NCBI GenBank assembly: GCA_022829145.1 | Contig: CM040763.1 | Location: 25,347,488-25,411,487, forward strand | Length of the DNA: 64,000 nucleotides | Origin: Albula goreensis | Taxonomy: Eukaryota; Chordata; Actinopteri; Albuliformes; Albulidae | Direction of reading: 5' to 3' | In this document: one piece after another, positions 24,701 to 39,700 of the stretch | How the letters are laid out: each line of letters opens with the position of its first letter | Numbering within the stretch: position 1 is the first letter of the stretch | Program-made: the position numbers and the translations under genes | Notes under the pieces: model-generated | Told to the model about the DNA's origin: nothing | Database searches by the model: none | Seen by the model: only the letters and a program-made list of their open reading frames with translations

Positions 24701-27700
24701 GACCAGGTGTGCCTTTAATACATGCATTTCACCCCTCTCTCATACACTCTGTGTAAGGCAGCATTGGGCACAACACAGGTATTTTTGCCAGTTTCAGATT
24801 GACGCAGCTGTCACCTTAACATTAAGTGCCTACGTTGTATACATGACAAATGAACTTGCACCCATTTGGGAGTGTTGGTCTTCAGTTAAATGGTAGTTAG
24901 GCACATTGAAAAATGCATGTCACAATGGTTAGTCATAATGTACTTAGAAAATACTGGTTATGATAAATTAAACTGGCTAATTATTTGACCAGTCATGACC
25001 AGTCATGGTATTATACATCAGTATTTAAACAGAGAGTTTTTACAGTGAAAACTCTGGAAAGATCACGGATAAAATAAATGAATATACACATTGTTTTTTG
25101 CAGTTGAGGTTATGTTCTTTTCAATGCTAATAACCTTTGAAACAGGCCTAGCAACACAATCTTTCATAAAACTGAAAAGGGCCTGGCAGGTCCAATCCGG
25201 TCCACTGACTGTACAATAATCTACCAGAACAGAGTGGTAATTTTCTTAATCAATAGTTAAAGTAGCATGGTTTCCTCCTCCTTCAGGTCCGATGGTCTGG
25301 TACCAGAAGTTTGAGTACGCTGTTGGACATTGGCTGCAGAAGACAGCAGAGCATGTGTTTGGCTGTGTGCTGTGCAGCCCCGGCTGTTTCAGCCTGTTCC
25401 GTGGTGCTGCCCTCATGGACGACAATGTCATGAAGAAATACACCACCAAGGCAACAGAGGCCAGCCACTATGTCCAGTATGACCAAGGTGCTATGAATGG
25501 TCACATCAGCATGGCAAAGAATCACACTCCCACAGCTGCACTGTCAGATAAAAAGCAGCAACAAACATTTCATTACATGTTGTCTCATGAGAAAGCTTTC
25601 TTTCTCCATGATTTGCTTGCTTATTACTCATATCACCAGAGATTTCGTAAATATCCATCCCTTTTCCGAATATAAATCTCCAAACAGCTGAAAGAATCAA
25701 GAGTGTTTTGTCATAATGGTATTAACACTAGAACTTCCAGGATTATGTATACACCAAAAACAGCCAGCGGGTCAAATTGACCCATGTGTATTAAAGATCA
25801 TTTATATCATTGTAATATGGACAGTCTAAGTAAACATTTGGTTCTGGTTAAGATGTTTCTAAAGCTGAAAAAATAGCACCGGTTTACAATTTGTGATGAT
25901 TTCGTTCTCTTAGCTCATCACTTGTAAATAAAGCCAGTCATAAGTTTACTTTTCACATGAGTTTTAATATGCTGATGTAATATTTAATTCTGCTGGAAAA
26001 TGATAGAGTGTGATATTGAACCAGTTGGAAAAGATCATTAAATGACTAAACAAGCAGTAAAAATGCATCCAAATTTTGAGAAAGGAAATAATTACATTTA
26101 GTCCATGTCATAAAGACACTATTACTACTACTAGCCTACTTCTACTCCTGTTACTGCTCATAATAATAATCATAATGATAATAAAGTGCTGTTGAGCAAT
26201 AAAAAGCTAAAATGAAATAAAATAGTTAAGGTTAAAATGTGCTATTGATATTGACCGCAACACAAATTGAAGCTGTATAAATGAAAGCACAACCTAATCA
26301 TTACCTTGGCATACTATTACAGTAGTTTTCACCTTTTTACCCCCAAGGCCCTGTGTGTCCATGGAAGTATTCCAGGGTCCCCAATAGGACACGATAATCT
26401 GAACGCACTCAATACAGTTAGTCGAGCATATTGTTGCCATTGTAGTAAGTGCGTAAATTTGACCTGATGGCAGGAATAGGTATAGGTACCCAAAACTCTA
26501 TCACCTTCTTATCTTAAGATATATTAAATAACACAATTTCATGAAAAGTATCATCATATATGGCTTAATTAAAACAAGCTTATACATATTTTAAAAAGTG
26601 AATTGGCTCATTTTGTCCCCATGGCAGTCCCAGTTTGAAAATGTCACCAGAATTACTCATTTAACAGGTGTTCCCAGCAAACTTTTTCTTTTACCCAGCC
26701 TCCCCATCATAAATCTGCCAACTAATGATGAAGGTAGCCCTATAAGTATGTAACAGCACAGTAGTACTCACCATTCAGACACCACTTGCGCCGATAATGG
26801 GTTGACCGTGGTTGAGGGTATCTTCTATGTGGATCACACATGTACAGCTGAATTTTACCAGCTCTCCCTGCCCGCACCACTGGTAATTGCTGGTTTGGGA
26901 GATATCTATGTTAAGATTTATTTTAGCAGACCCAATCAACAATTATTGAACAGATTTCTAATTACAGTGAAGCATTGAAATGCATCTGTTACACATCTCA
27001 TCGTATATCATATGTAGCAGTAGGCTACTACATTTATTTTGGCAGCCCTTTTTGTTTTTCCAAGTTTTAGATCAAGACCGCTCAGAAATCTGCAATGGCA
27101 AAAGATGTTTTGCATATCAGCTCACACATGTGAAATTATTTGTGCTTGCATAACTATAGACAGTTTTGGTTATTTTTTACATTTTTGTACATCACATTTT
27201 TTGAGGGACTGCTTGATGTCAGCATGCCAGCTGAATTTGGTATATCTGGGTACATCTATTTATTTCATGAAAGTAGTCACACACCCAAAGAATCAAGGCA
27301 ACTCCATACCCACACAGCCCTGCTGAATGGATTGGCCAATGGAAAAGCTTTGAATCAAGCGTCATTTTATTACTATTACTGACTTTTAATGACACTCAGA
27401 TCTTGGTGGATAATTAAGACGGTACCTATGCATGATATTAAATGAAAAAATAAAACATTTAATTTTGTAAACTGAGTTGGTCGTCCCTTTACAATTTTGA
27501 GTATTTGATATATATTTCATATCCAAAAAACCTTGACCTACAGCCAATAAAAACCTCCAAACATGATGAAAAATTTAATTATTCCTGACTTGAGATATAA
27601 ATCAATGCCAACAATGTGTATATACATTCAGTTCTGTAGATTTAATATATCTCAACTTTGTGGTCATAGCTATGATAAATCTTATGTTGATAAATAAAGT

Positions 27701-30700
27701 TAATTGCTAAATATGTACTGTTGAGATTCATGACATAGGCTTCTCATACTGAGAAGATGGTTCCATATTTAGTTTATTTGTTTACATCATGGAAACTATG
27801 TGAACCATTGTTCCAGTGCTGAAAATTGTGTGGATTTATGTCAGTGATGGGGTAATAAAAAATGGCTACGAATCTAATTGCCTAAAATGGGCCAATATAC
27901 ATATATTAAATATTAATTGACTTTACTGGCAGCTGGTAGAGCCATCATGACAATGTAGGTAAGGCCTGATAGCCAGCCATCTGTTGTTTACCTAGTCAGT
28001 ATTTAGGTATTCCAAAATATCAGCATTGGACTAGCATTAGATATTTTGGACTACCCGAGCATGTGCCATGTAACACAATAAATACTATTTATTGTGATTG
28101 CAGGTGACAGGTCATAGTCATTGATTGGTTGTGGTTGCAGGTGAAGACCGCTGGTTATGCACGCTGCTCCTGCAGCAGGGCTGGAGGGTGGAGTACAACG
28201 CTGCCTCAGACGCCTATACCAAGGCCCCACAGGACTTCAAAGAGTTTTACAACCAGAGGCGGCGCTGGGGGCCCTCCACCATGGCCAACACCATTGATCT
28301 TCTGGGGTCTGGTGCTCTGACTTCACAGAGAAACAGCTCAATCTCCAAACCCTACATCCTCTACCAGATCATCAGCATGGCAGCATCGATCCTCGGCCCT
28401 GCCACCATTTGCCTTATGCTTGCAGGTAAGCATGTAGCAGCATGTCTGCATGGTGACAGCTGTAAGCATTGCTCTTATACCTCTTGTTTTGATAAGGTGG
28501 TTTTACATGAACAGAGAATGGAATGGACAGAGAATATTTTAGATTCCACTGGATTTTAATTTTTCTGCACCCATCAATACAGATGTACATTGTTGAGAAC
28601 AAAAATGTGCTGTAATTGTGAAGACAGGTATCTCCATGTGTCTGTTCTCTTTCAGGAAGTTTCACCTTCATCCTGTCGATCCATCCCAATAACGCACTGA
28701 TCCTTGCCACAGTGCCCCCTTTTATTTACCTCATCCTCTGCTTCCAGCTGAAGTCCGACACACAGATCACCATAGCAGCTGTTATGAGCGTGCTGTATGC
28801 CTTCCTCATGACTGCAACCATTCTTTCTGTCATAGGTAAACCACCTGTTACACCTGTGATTCTCTCTGTCACAGGTGTATTTCCAACTGCATGTCAGATT
28901 CTTTGTAGACTAGAGGGGATTCAAAATTTGTCAATGGGAACATTTAATGCATCGTCACAATACAATCACAAACAGTATGATTTTTGCTGTTATTTTTGCT
29001 ATTACATGAGCAGTTCTGTGAAATGGTTCCATTCAGCTCCTACATTGGAATAATCAGCAAAAGGATGGCAGAGTGACAAGAGCTCAGTATTTCTCAAAAT
29101 GGCAAGGTTTGCTTTACATGGTAAACAGGTTTCAGGATGTAAAATTGAAGATGAAGACATTCTTGATGCCTCCTGATATAGCATCTAAGGTGCATTTATG
29201 TCAAAAATGTAAGTAAAAAGCAAAGTGTGTACTCTGACCAGGGGCCCTTGCACAACACTCTGTCTTCCTCCTTCCCAGGTCCAGGTGTACTCTGTACCTG
29301 AGGTCAACATCAGCAGGTCAACATTTATATCTAACATTGCTGTTGAAGTACAGATCAAGTAAATGAAATAACAATAATTAATTAATTGCAAACAATAGTT
29401 AAATTGTTTGATAATAGACCATGGCAAACTATGTGTCCAGGGATATTTACATGAGACAACAGAGTATCAGTACTGTAATGGTAGATTGCCACATCAAGCT
29501 CATGATATATTGGCCAACTTTTTATTTTTTACTGGTGCAGACAAACAACTAACTTTTCATTTTCATTGATAGGGTTTACAGGAGTTGTAAAAAATTTAAT
29601 ACACACAAAAAGAGGTGTAAATATGAAGTTAGACAAAGCTCTACACAATAAGTAGTTTGTGTGTTGCAACCTGTAACATTTTATTCAATTTAATTCTACT
29701 TTATCTATTTTATTTGTATAGCATTTTCACAACAAAAATTGTCTCAAAGCTTTACAAATTGTCACAAAGCTTTCAAAGAAGTGACAATGAAAATAAGCAG
29801 AAGCACATCTAGAGGCGTCAATGGCCCTATTGCCCCTAGAAAAAGGAGACAGCTTGCAACCCTAGCTGAACCAGAGGCTCTCAAGGCAGCCACTGATGCT
29901 AACAGTGAACAACATAGCTCTGTACTTCAACTTCATACGACTCACCTCAATCCTACACAGCACACTAAAGAACATGTGGCTGAACAGGCTACGGAGCCAG
30001 AGATAGACCCACTCTCTCAAGACGAGGTCAGATGAGGCCACCAGCCCTGCACTCCATTCAAACTCCACACCTCAACACAGAGAGTGGTCTTCCACCAGAT
30101 GACGTCAGCCATGCTAATGACGCTCACCACCAAATGTCAACCTTCCTTAAATGAGAGATACAGCTAAACAACACATACAGCATAATTTAACAAGCCCACT
30201 CCTCTGCCTCCCTCTCAGCCCAGTCACATCCCTATATATTTGCACCATCACAACTCAACTGTGACTGATTTTTTCAAATACTTTTCTCATCGTGAGCTTC
30301 TCAACACTGGTCTGCTGCAGATCAGTGTCCAACCAGAGTGTTGTGCGGCCAAGTGTTGTGAGCTTGGCGGCGGTCCTTTCTGAATGCACTTAGGGACTTA
30401 GATCTGATGTCCAGTGAAGAAATGGATCTTTTGGTTAAGTGGTTGGGAAAACAGTCAGCTGAGCATGCAAATTGAATCAGAGCTGTCCATGTGAACCAGC
30501 CAGACAGAGGGCTGAGGATGATTTGGGACAGACTGGATGAGTGCTACGGTGCACCTGAAGTAAATGATGGGGCACTTTTCCAGCAAGTTGACAGCTTCCC
30601 CAAGATATCGAACAAAGATTATGTCTTCCTGCCTTGTGCTCTACCCCTGCGTGGCATGGCTATCATTTTCCTCAGGTGTTCAGTTTCCAGCACTCAGTTA

Positions 30701-33700
30701 AATTTTAGAAAAAAAAAAAAAAACAACAATTAACTTTTGGTTTGATGAATAAGGTAAATGTTATCAGGTGGAAAACAGAGCTGATAAGCCTGGAGAGCCT
30801 GGCAGTGAGTGTGCTTGGCCATGCTCCTGATGGTCCTCTGTTTATGTTCTGTTCACAGGCCAGATGGTGGAGGAGCAGACCTTTATGACCCCCAGCGGCC
30901 TGTTCTTTATCAGCATGGTCCTTATGTATGTGGTCACTGCTGCCTTCCATCCTCAGGAGTTCCCCCTCATCATCTTTGGCCTCCTCTACTTCCTCTGCAT
31001 TCCCAGTGGCTACCTCCTGCTGGCTATCTACTCCATGGTCAATATGAACAACGTGTCCTGGGGCACCCGTGAAACAGGGGGACCCCTAAAGTCAAAGCCT
31101 GCTGGAGCAAACCTGAAGAACTGGAAGTGTAACTGCCCATGTTGGACTGACCAAGAGAAAGCTGATGAAGATGAGATTCAGAACCTTCTGACAGCCAGTC
31201 AGATGGATCTTACAGCAGAACTGACAACACTTCAGGATAAAAGGTAAAATTACCAAAATTACACTGCACAGACACTGCAGAAATACAGTATATTCTTATA
31301 TTATGTTTGCTACAAATTATGAAAATGATTAAAACAGTAAAAACATCTCTTACAATGGAAAACAAACAAAACAGGGTGTATATGGCCGATGAAGAAATAG
31401 ATACAGAATAGTGGCTGAGGGCCTGAAAAATCACCACAGAGCTGAATGCACACTTCAGTGACTCAGGCTAACTGAAAATGTACAATGGAAGCTTGACAAA
31501 TCTCCAGCTCTTAGACAACTGCTCACTTGTTCCAGTAACCCAACACAAACACTTAAAAATTTGTAAAGCAGCTTTCCAAGAGAAAGAGAGAGGCCATTCT
31601 GGAGACCCAACTATTTATTTATGACATGTTCATATGTTGTTTTTCCCTTTGTGTGAACTCCCTGTACATTTTGTATAATCAGCACTGTTGATGGAAAAAT
31701 GTCCTATTTACTGCCTTCTTTGTATGCATCCTAGAAAAGAACACTTGGTTTCTGCACCATCACAAGGTAAGTATGTTACAAGCTTTAAAACTGGAGAAAA
31801 AATTAGAACTGGAAAAAAATTTAAGTTACAATTTAGAAAGTCTTTAGAAAATTTGCCTGTGTAAAAGAAAATTTAAGTAATGTTTTCATAATTGTGCTTT
31901 TTGAAGACTTGAGATTCAACCACGACCCTAGCTTGCAAATGAATCACCTCTACAAAATTTGCCAAGCTTCAACAAGAAACATTAGCCCATAGTAAATTGT
32001 AGCCTGTAGCCTTTGCTGCCTGTAATTCTTCACCTACACTTTGTCATTTTCATCTGTGTTGCATTAATCCACTGGGGTTTTCAGTTGTTTTTGGTTTGTT
32101 TTAAAGGGTGGGTTGCTCAACTGCAGAGCAAGTCTCGGGAATTTGCCCTGAATGAGGACACTCTCAAAACAGTAAGGGTCTCTATTGTCTGTACCAACCC
32201 TTTCCTTCACATCACCCTCACCCTTCATATCCCCTTTTGGAGATAAAGTCTAAGGAAAACCGAAGGAATTTATTAGAGTCCACGCAGGAACCAGACAGGC
32301 AGAGCAGACAGTGTAAAAGTCCAGCAAAAACAGCAAAACTAAAGGCACACCTCAAGTAGAAGCATTTAGGCAAAACACAGTCCAAGAAAATTCTTGAGAT
32401 AAAAACACAGTCCAAGAGGCAAATGAGAAAACATTTACAGCGGTAAGGCTAGACGCATTACTATAAGCACAGCTAAGCATGACTGAGCTCAGAAGGTAGG
32501 AACACACAGATTTAATACTGGCTTAATGAATAATGGATCTCAGGGGCATGTAGTTTGACAGCACAGGGGATAAATGCTGGAACTGGACCTCCACGTGACA
32601 AAATCTTGATTTTGATTTCTGAGAAAAGAACAATAAGACAATGAATTCTTTTGTTTAGTCAGGGAGATATTTGTATTTAGTGTCAGTAGTTATGAAAGTG
32701 TGTTATTGAATAGAGCATGCCATGGCTTTTTGGGGTAGTCCTTGTCAGAAAGCACAGCAATAACCTCATTAAATGAAACAATGGGCTGAGTTCAAAATCT
32801 GCCATATCGCAGCATAAAGGAGGAGAACCAGGAATGTTGAGTCTGGGGTGCTGGTAACAAAACGAGGAAAACATCTTTTCAGCAAAGCAATAGTAGGGGT
32901 TTGAGACTCTAAATTGAGTTTCCTGCTAAGTTATAAGCTTAGTTTCACTTGTTATCAATGGCTTGATTATTGTCATTCAGTGGAATTATGTAGTTAATTT
33001 ACAGAGTCAATTTTGCATCTTGGGATAATGCAGTTCAAACTAGAGTGTAGTTGAAACTAAATGGTTCTGTGTGATGTGAGTCTGAGGAGGTAGCTGGGAT
33101 GAACAGGAAGGAAGCCAGGGTTACTAAAAGCTATGCTAAGATGATTCTTTTAAAAATCAGTAATTCATGAAAAGCTATTAAATAAACTGTTTTCTGTTCT
33201 GTTTCTTAAATTGTGTTTTGAATACAATTGCTATTGTTTTGCACATTTATATATTATCTTGAAAACCTTCAACATTTTATTGGTGTATGATGTAGTGACC
33301 ATGTTTTGATGTTGAGCGTTTTTGCCATCTTTTCAAGGAAGAGGAGGAATTTTGGCGAGAGCTGCAGGAACGGTATTTGGAGCCTCTAGCTGAAGACAAA
33401 GAAAAACAGAGGAAAATTGCAGAGGACCTGAAAGCTCTCAGAAACAGGGTATACTTCAAAAATATGTTTCCCTATGTGAAGTTAGTTATTTTGATCTATT
33501 TTTGGTTATTTTATGGATAACCAGGCAAGACCACATTGAAACTGAAATTGCCAAATGAGGACCAAATTAAATTCAATTCCAATGCCAATAAGCCTATCTT
33601 TCTGCTCCCCCTTGCCCTCATGTCTCAGTATTGGAGAAGATGACAGCAGATGTTTAAAACACCCCTTTAGATCTCTGTTGCTGATGTATCCTAAGTTTTT

Positions 33701-36700
33701 TTTTTTTTACACATTTTGGTGACATCAAAAGACCATCCCACACAACCAGGCATTGTTAAAATGGTCAAATACATGGCAAATGATTTACTGACATACTAGC
33801 ATAAGTAGCAGCACAACTGTTGCTGGTTAAATGACACTAATATGCAAGCATTTCAGTTTTTAGCACATCCTGTACTTAAAATTACCAGATAAAATGATGA
33901 TTTTTGTGAAATGTTGTGTAATTGACTAACTTCTGATTGTACCCCAGGTGCTGTGTAGATCCAATGATATTTATAGTATACAGATGTGTGAGCCCAATAC
34001 CTGGTGTCTGTGCATTGCTAATCCAAATGATATCCTCTTTTGATGCACAGGTGGCGTTCGTCTTCTTCATCTGCAATGCCCTGTGGCTGGTGGCCACCTT
34101 CTTTCTGCAGGCCATTGGTACATCAGTTAGTATCCAGATTCCAAAAATTTACATCAATGGCTCAATCATGGAGGGAGAGAACATTTTCATTGATCCCATT
34201 GGACTGATGTTCCTGCTGGGTTTCTTCTCTCTGCTCCTGGTGCAGTTTGCAGCCATGCTCTACCACAGGTGATCACTGCCACATCACAGTGGACATGCTT
34301 TACTAAGGGGCACCTAAAGCATGGGGGGGTGCTAAATTGCAGCGGACACAAGTATTTTCAGACAACCCCTCACTCAAATACCTTTATCTGTCCAGTTTGG
34401 GTTTCTACACAGGTATTAAATTGCCACATACCTTCTGCCCCCCTTGGACTCCAAGCCCAAAATCAAATATCTGTACTGATATACTACTCACCACATCATG
34501 AAAAACTCAAAAAAAAAAAAAAAAGAAAAATTCCAAAGCCATTCAGTGTCAATTCTACTGACTTCAGTGTTGAACTGCATGCTGAGCATGGAAAAATTAT
34601 CTATATGGGATGGGACAAGACACTACAGCCTCTGTCTTACACTTAGTGCAAAGCGTCTTGTTTGAGACCAAAGCAGTTTTCATTTTCTAAACAATGCTTG
34701 ATGTTGTTTAAATAGCAAATGCACTTCCAGCTGTCTGAGTTTGCTGGTCTTAAGATGAGCTGTGGGCAGTTGTATTGGTGGCACATTGCTATTTTGAATG
34801 CAACTAAAAGCAATTGCATTTTGATGAACAAAAACCTGGTCATGAGTCATGTCGTAACTGCTTCATTGTTATTTTAAGGGTGCAATGTCTTGACAATGAT
34901 GCAAGCCTACATAGGCAGACTACACAACATGCATATACCCTGCTTATTACACACACAGGGGTATGTACAAACATGAATACAAAAAAAAACGAACAAAAGT
35001 GAAAGATTATTGCTGTCTAGAGTATGTAATAAATACATTTCATAATGGTCACAATACAATTATATAATCTCAGAAATGATAAATGAAAATGGCTAATTAT
35101 TTGACCAGTCATAGCAATAGTATCACATAGTATCAAACAGATTCATGAGGTAAGGATCAAAGATTTAAGGACCACAGAACAAATACCTCAACTCGTTTTA
35201 AATAAATTTTGCACTACATTATTAGAAGACCATTTAAGTTGAACAAAACATAATTTTCCCTCACATGTCCCTCTGTGAAAATTCCCTCTGTCATCTCCTG
35301 GCAGATGAGCTGGGGAATACCTGCCCCTGCTGCACTGCCTAGTCTGACATGCCAATGAACACATTCCCCATACCACCTGCCAGCCAAGAAAGATTTAGGA
35401 CATTGCTGATGACACAGGGAGCTGTAAGTCACACAGAAATGCACGCTAAGACACACAGGCATGCATGCCAGGACACACAGACATGCACGCCAGGACACAC
35501 AGGCATGCACTTGCTGTCCTCCCTGATGCCTTGCAGGTTTCTGCAAGGTAATGGGATGCAAACACTTCCACTGAATGAGTCCCTCTCTCTGGTGATACTA
35601 CAGCCAGCAGGCCTGCCTGCCACAATCATTACAGTGCAGTTCCAGTTCCAAACCAGACCTTAACAGATAAGCCACCCAGCAGCTGCAATTAATAAAGTAC
35701 CACATATTACAGTGCGAATGCTAATTCAGTTTGTTTTGCTTCTAGAATCTACACATTGATCCACTGTGTTGCCTATACTGGAACAGAGGCAAAAGCCATG
35801 AAGTCAGAAGCAAAACATTTTCTCGAGGACCCAAGTAATGAAAATCAGGTACATAACAGAAGTGGACACACCCTAACTGAATCTGAATTCTGTTCTGATT
35901 GGCATGAAGCCTACTGTGCTTTTTTGTGTCATTACAATAACTGGAGTCTCCTTTTTTAGAAATACAGCATTTATTTTAGGCTATTTCTGTCATTGTTGTC
36001 AAACCCTTGAGAGTTACATTTCAAGACTGTTATATGGCAGCAAAGGCAAAAAAAAGAATGAAAAATGAGGTACTTGAAAAGTATGGCAGTGATGATGAAT
36101 GAAACTGGTTAATTTTTACACAGAAATACACATCTACATTTATACAGACAGTTTAAATGTATTTAATATATTTAAATATATTCAAGATTGTGTTTTCACA
36201 GCAAAAACCATAAGATCTTGGATCAAAAATCTTAACTATTTTTAAAAGATTTTTGTTTCACATAAGTGCAGGACCATATAAGTAATGCTTACCCTGCTAG
36301 GATGTAACAGAGAATATCTGTATATATCTATTGACTGACTATTGACTTTGAGTAGATTGAGAAAAATCCAAAATGTTGTCCAGTGAATATTGCATTTATG
36401 TGAAAATGCAATATTCACTGGACATTATGCGAAATGAGGATAGCCTCACTACATCTTGGGGAGCTGCCTACTGTTTCTATAATTTCTCTGCTCACAGACT
36501 TAAACATGGTGCACCAGCAGGTCTCTTTCCTCCACAGTGAATCAGTAGTTTTTTTCCACTTAAGGTACAGTGCTCTTAAAATAGGCATAAACCATTTAAA
36601 ACCTTAAAGGCGATAAAAGATGACATGCTGATTGGTTTATAGCTCGTCACACCCAGATAACATTGTGCCTCATTCATCAAATGTGAGCTGAACAAATTTG

Positions 36701-39700
36701 ATTGTAAATATGTCGTAAATGCATTTACGCAAAAAATGTGGGATTTATCAAAGTTTTCGTATATCAGTTTGTTCGTAGGATCTGAAGAAATTTCACGAGT
36801 GCTCTAAGCTGTTCGTATTGTGTGTGTAAATGGAAAAACAAGGCTGTAAAGCTTTCTTTTCATTTTGTTGCTTTTATTTTTCCATTCGCTCATTTTTTTA
36901 TTTAATTAAAAACGAGTAGCAAATTATTTGGCTGGAATATAGTAACATTATAACGGTTCAAAATGTTACATAAAATCACGATTGGATTCAACATTAAAAC
37001 AGGTGATGCTTCATTTGCGTAATACTGATTAATAAAATTAATTAGTTTGCTTGCCAAAGGTGCAAACTACTGTTCTTCTATAGAATCTTTACTTCTTCTT
37101 ATTATTATTATTATTCCTGGTTCTTCCAGACGTATCTCCTCCAACAGTTTTCAAGGTAGACATACCGAACTTGGTGTGAATATACCGGTCAGATTGCTTG
37201 TATTTTACTAAGCTATACGATTCATACTCTTTAAACTATAAAGCTTTAAAAAACGGCCTAAATTGACTTCACATTGGTGGAATGTTGAGTATGTTAATGT
37301 GGCTAACGTCACTAAGCAACAATTACTGCAACTGCTGCTGCAATTTTAAGGTAGTTGAAAATTTTTCCAAAGAATATAGCATGCTTGCTGTTTAGCTACC
37401 TTACCTGACTTGACATTTTGAAATAACTTTCTAGGTATAATGACACTGCAATGCTGTTCAGGTTTAATGATCTTAAATGACAATTTCAGGCTTTGAACAT
37501 AAGGTTCTGCTGTTCTTTGACTGCTTCTAGTACTTCTGCTGCTTCTACTTCAGTGCTTACTGTACCTACTAAAAGTTTTAATATACTAATAATAAGTATA
37601 TTTGTATATTAAAACATCTAGTAGATAGCCTACATAATCTTCAAGCCCTCGGCAAGCAAACAGAGTTTCTTCTGGAACTCTATATCTAGTTCTTGTTTGG
37701 AATTTTACATGAATTTTACATGCATTCCATAAAACACACTAACAACGTTTACTGTAAATAAGGAGCAGAAACCATTGCTAAAGTCTTCATTGCTATGGCT
37801 GAACATACGTTCTTTTGCGATTGGACTAATATAGCCAGCTGATTGGGCCATTTACTGTGGAATTTGTGATCTAATTTTCTCCTGTGTTTGTTTTAAAAAT
37901 AAATCTAAATATTACAATTGTTGTCGTTATTTTTATATAAGGTAAAATGATGTTAGAGAGGGACTGCAGACTGGAGGGAAAGGCAAGGGAGGACACACTA
38001 TTATGGAGGATCCTAATTACTTAATTGTTCTAATTTGAACAAATTATTTAACTAGGGATTCGTTCCAAGTTGATTTAGGAAAAACATGACGATGTATTGC
38101 ATGTGTCATTACAACTTAGGCCAACCATGCCCACCCGCGGGCCCGGGTGCAGCTGCCCCCCAGGATTTATGGCAACGATAAGGCTGGTATACAAAAATTT
38201 ACCTTCAGAATTGGAAGGTGATTGATCCAAGACCAGGGAAAACAGATCGCAGTCACCCTCCATGGTAATTCCAGCCAACGACGTCTCTTCAACAATTCGC
38301 CTCCAGTTTCATGTCGAACCATTTTCCTTTAACCTGTTGCAGCGTACACGGAACTTTTGACACCGAATTTACTGCAAGTTATTTCTTGCCAGGCTTTGGT
38401 TTTCCCCGGCCCCGACACTAAACTATTTACACTTCTGAACAAAGTATTTTTTTTTATTCTGTTTCCATTAACAAAACTTCATTCGCCGCTTCAGAACAGT
38501 TTTTTTCTTCTGCCTTTTTTCTGCCATCTCTTTACATTGCCAGCAATGGGATTTCAAGCTCCTTATATGGTATTTCAGGGGCGTCGATTTATGCTAATCG
38601 AAAATTTTGTGAATGCGCTTCTCATTTACGATTGATTGGTATTTATCAACATACACATGAAATATGAACAAATGTTATGTTTACGTGTGTTTGATAAATC
38701 TGGCAGAATTTGTTAGTTCGTTTCCGTTGACGCGTAAATTTACACAGTTTTATGAAAATATTGGTAAATGAGGCCTAATGTGTTAGACACCTGCAAGCTC
38801 TATATTTCTGCTTGTAAGCTTTCATTGAAGGGCAATTGAACATTTGAGCATGAGCATCTTGCAATGATTACTGTTATTTGAGGCCATGAAAAAAATGCTG
38901 TCTTATGACAGCTATATAGATAATTCAGAATTTATCAGTTCTAACCCTAACCCTAACCCGTACCTGCAACTTCATTCTGAATGAAAAAGACAATATAAGG
39001 AAGAAAGTACATTTTGGAAAGAAAACTCTGCCAGTTTTTATCATTATATACCAATAAGAAATCAGAGGTTTTGTAATGAAGGTTTCAGTTTTTTTTATGT
39101 GAATGATACATACGTTAATGCAAAAGAATCTGAAATAATACTATTATTTAAAGAAATGTTTCATGGTGACAGGAAATAAACTAAATTGAATTATAATTGT
39201 AATTGTCCAGTAAATGTACAAAAACTCAATTACGCATAGGTATACCAGGATATATAAATATGAATAAAATGCTGTCATCAAACAGTGCAGTTTTTATAAG
39301 ACCAATGATAAATGATGAAATGGTAAATTATTCAAGCTCATGGAGTAAAATGAAACCATTGCAAGCTGTATTTGCAAATTTCCTGAACCCAATGAAGAAC
39401 AGGCTCCATAGGTATCAAACAGAGATAGAATACCTTGAAGCCAACATAGTACATATATTTACCTATGAAATAAAACCACTGAATGTAGTATTACAGCCAG
39501 TGAAATGTATGAAAAATGAGCTATTTTCAAAAAATTATTAAAAGAAGAAGGAGTAATATAACATCTTTCATTTTTAAATATATCTGCAATTAATTTTTTC
39601 AGCAAAACACCTTCACATAAAAAGTTTCAATGAAATTACAATAATCCCTCTTGGGAGAATATACAGTTAAAAAGTGGGTTTTTCAGTTCTGAAGCTATAT

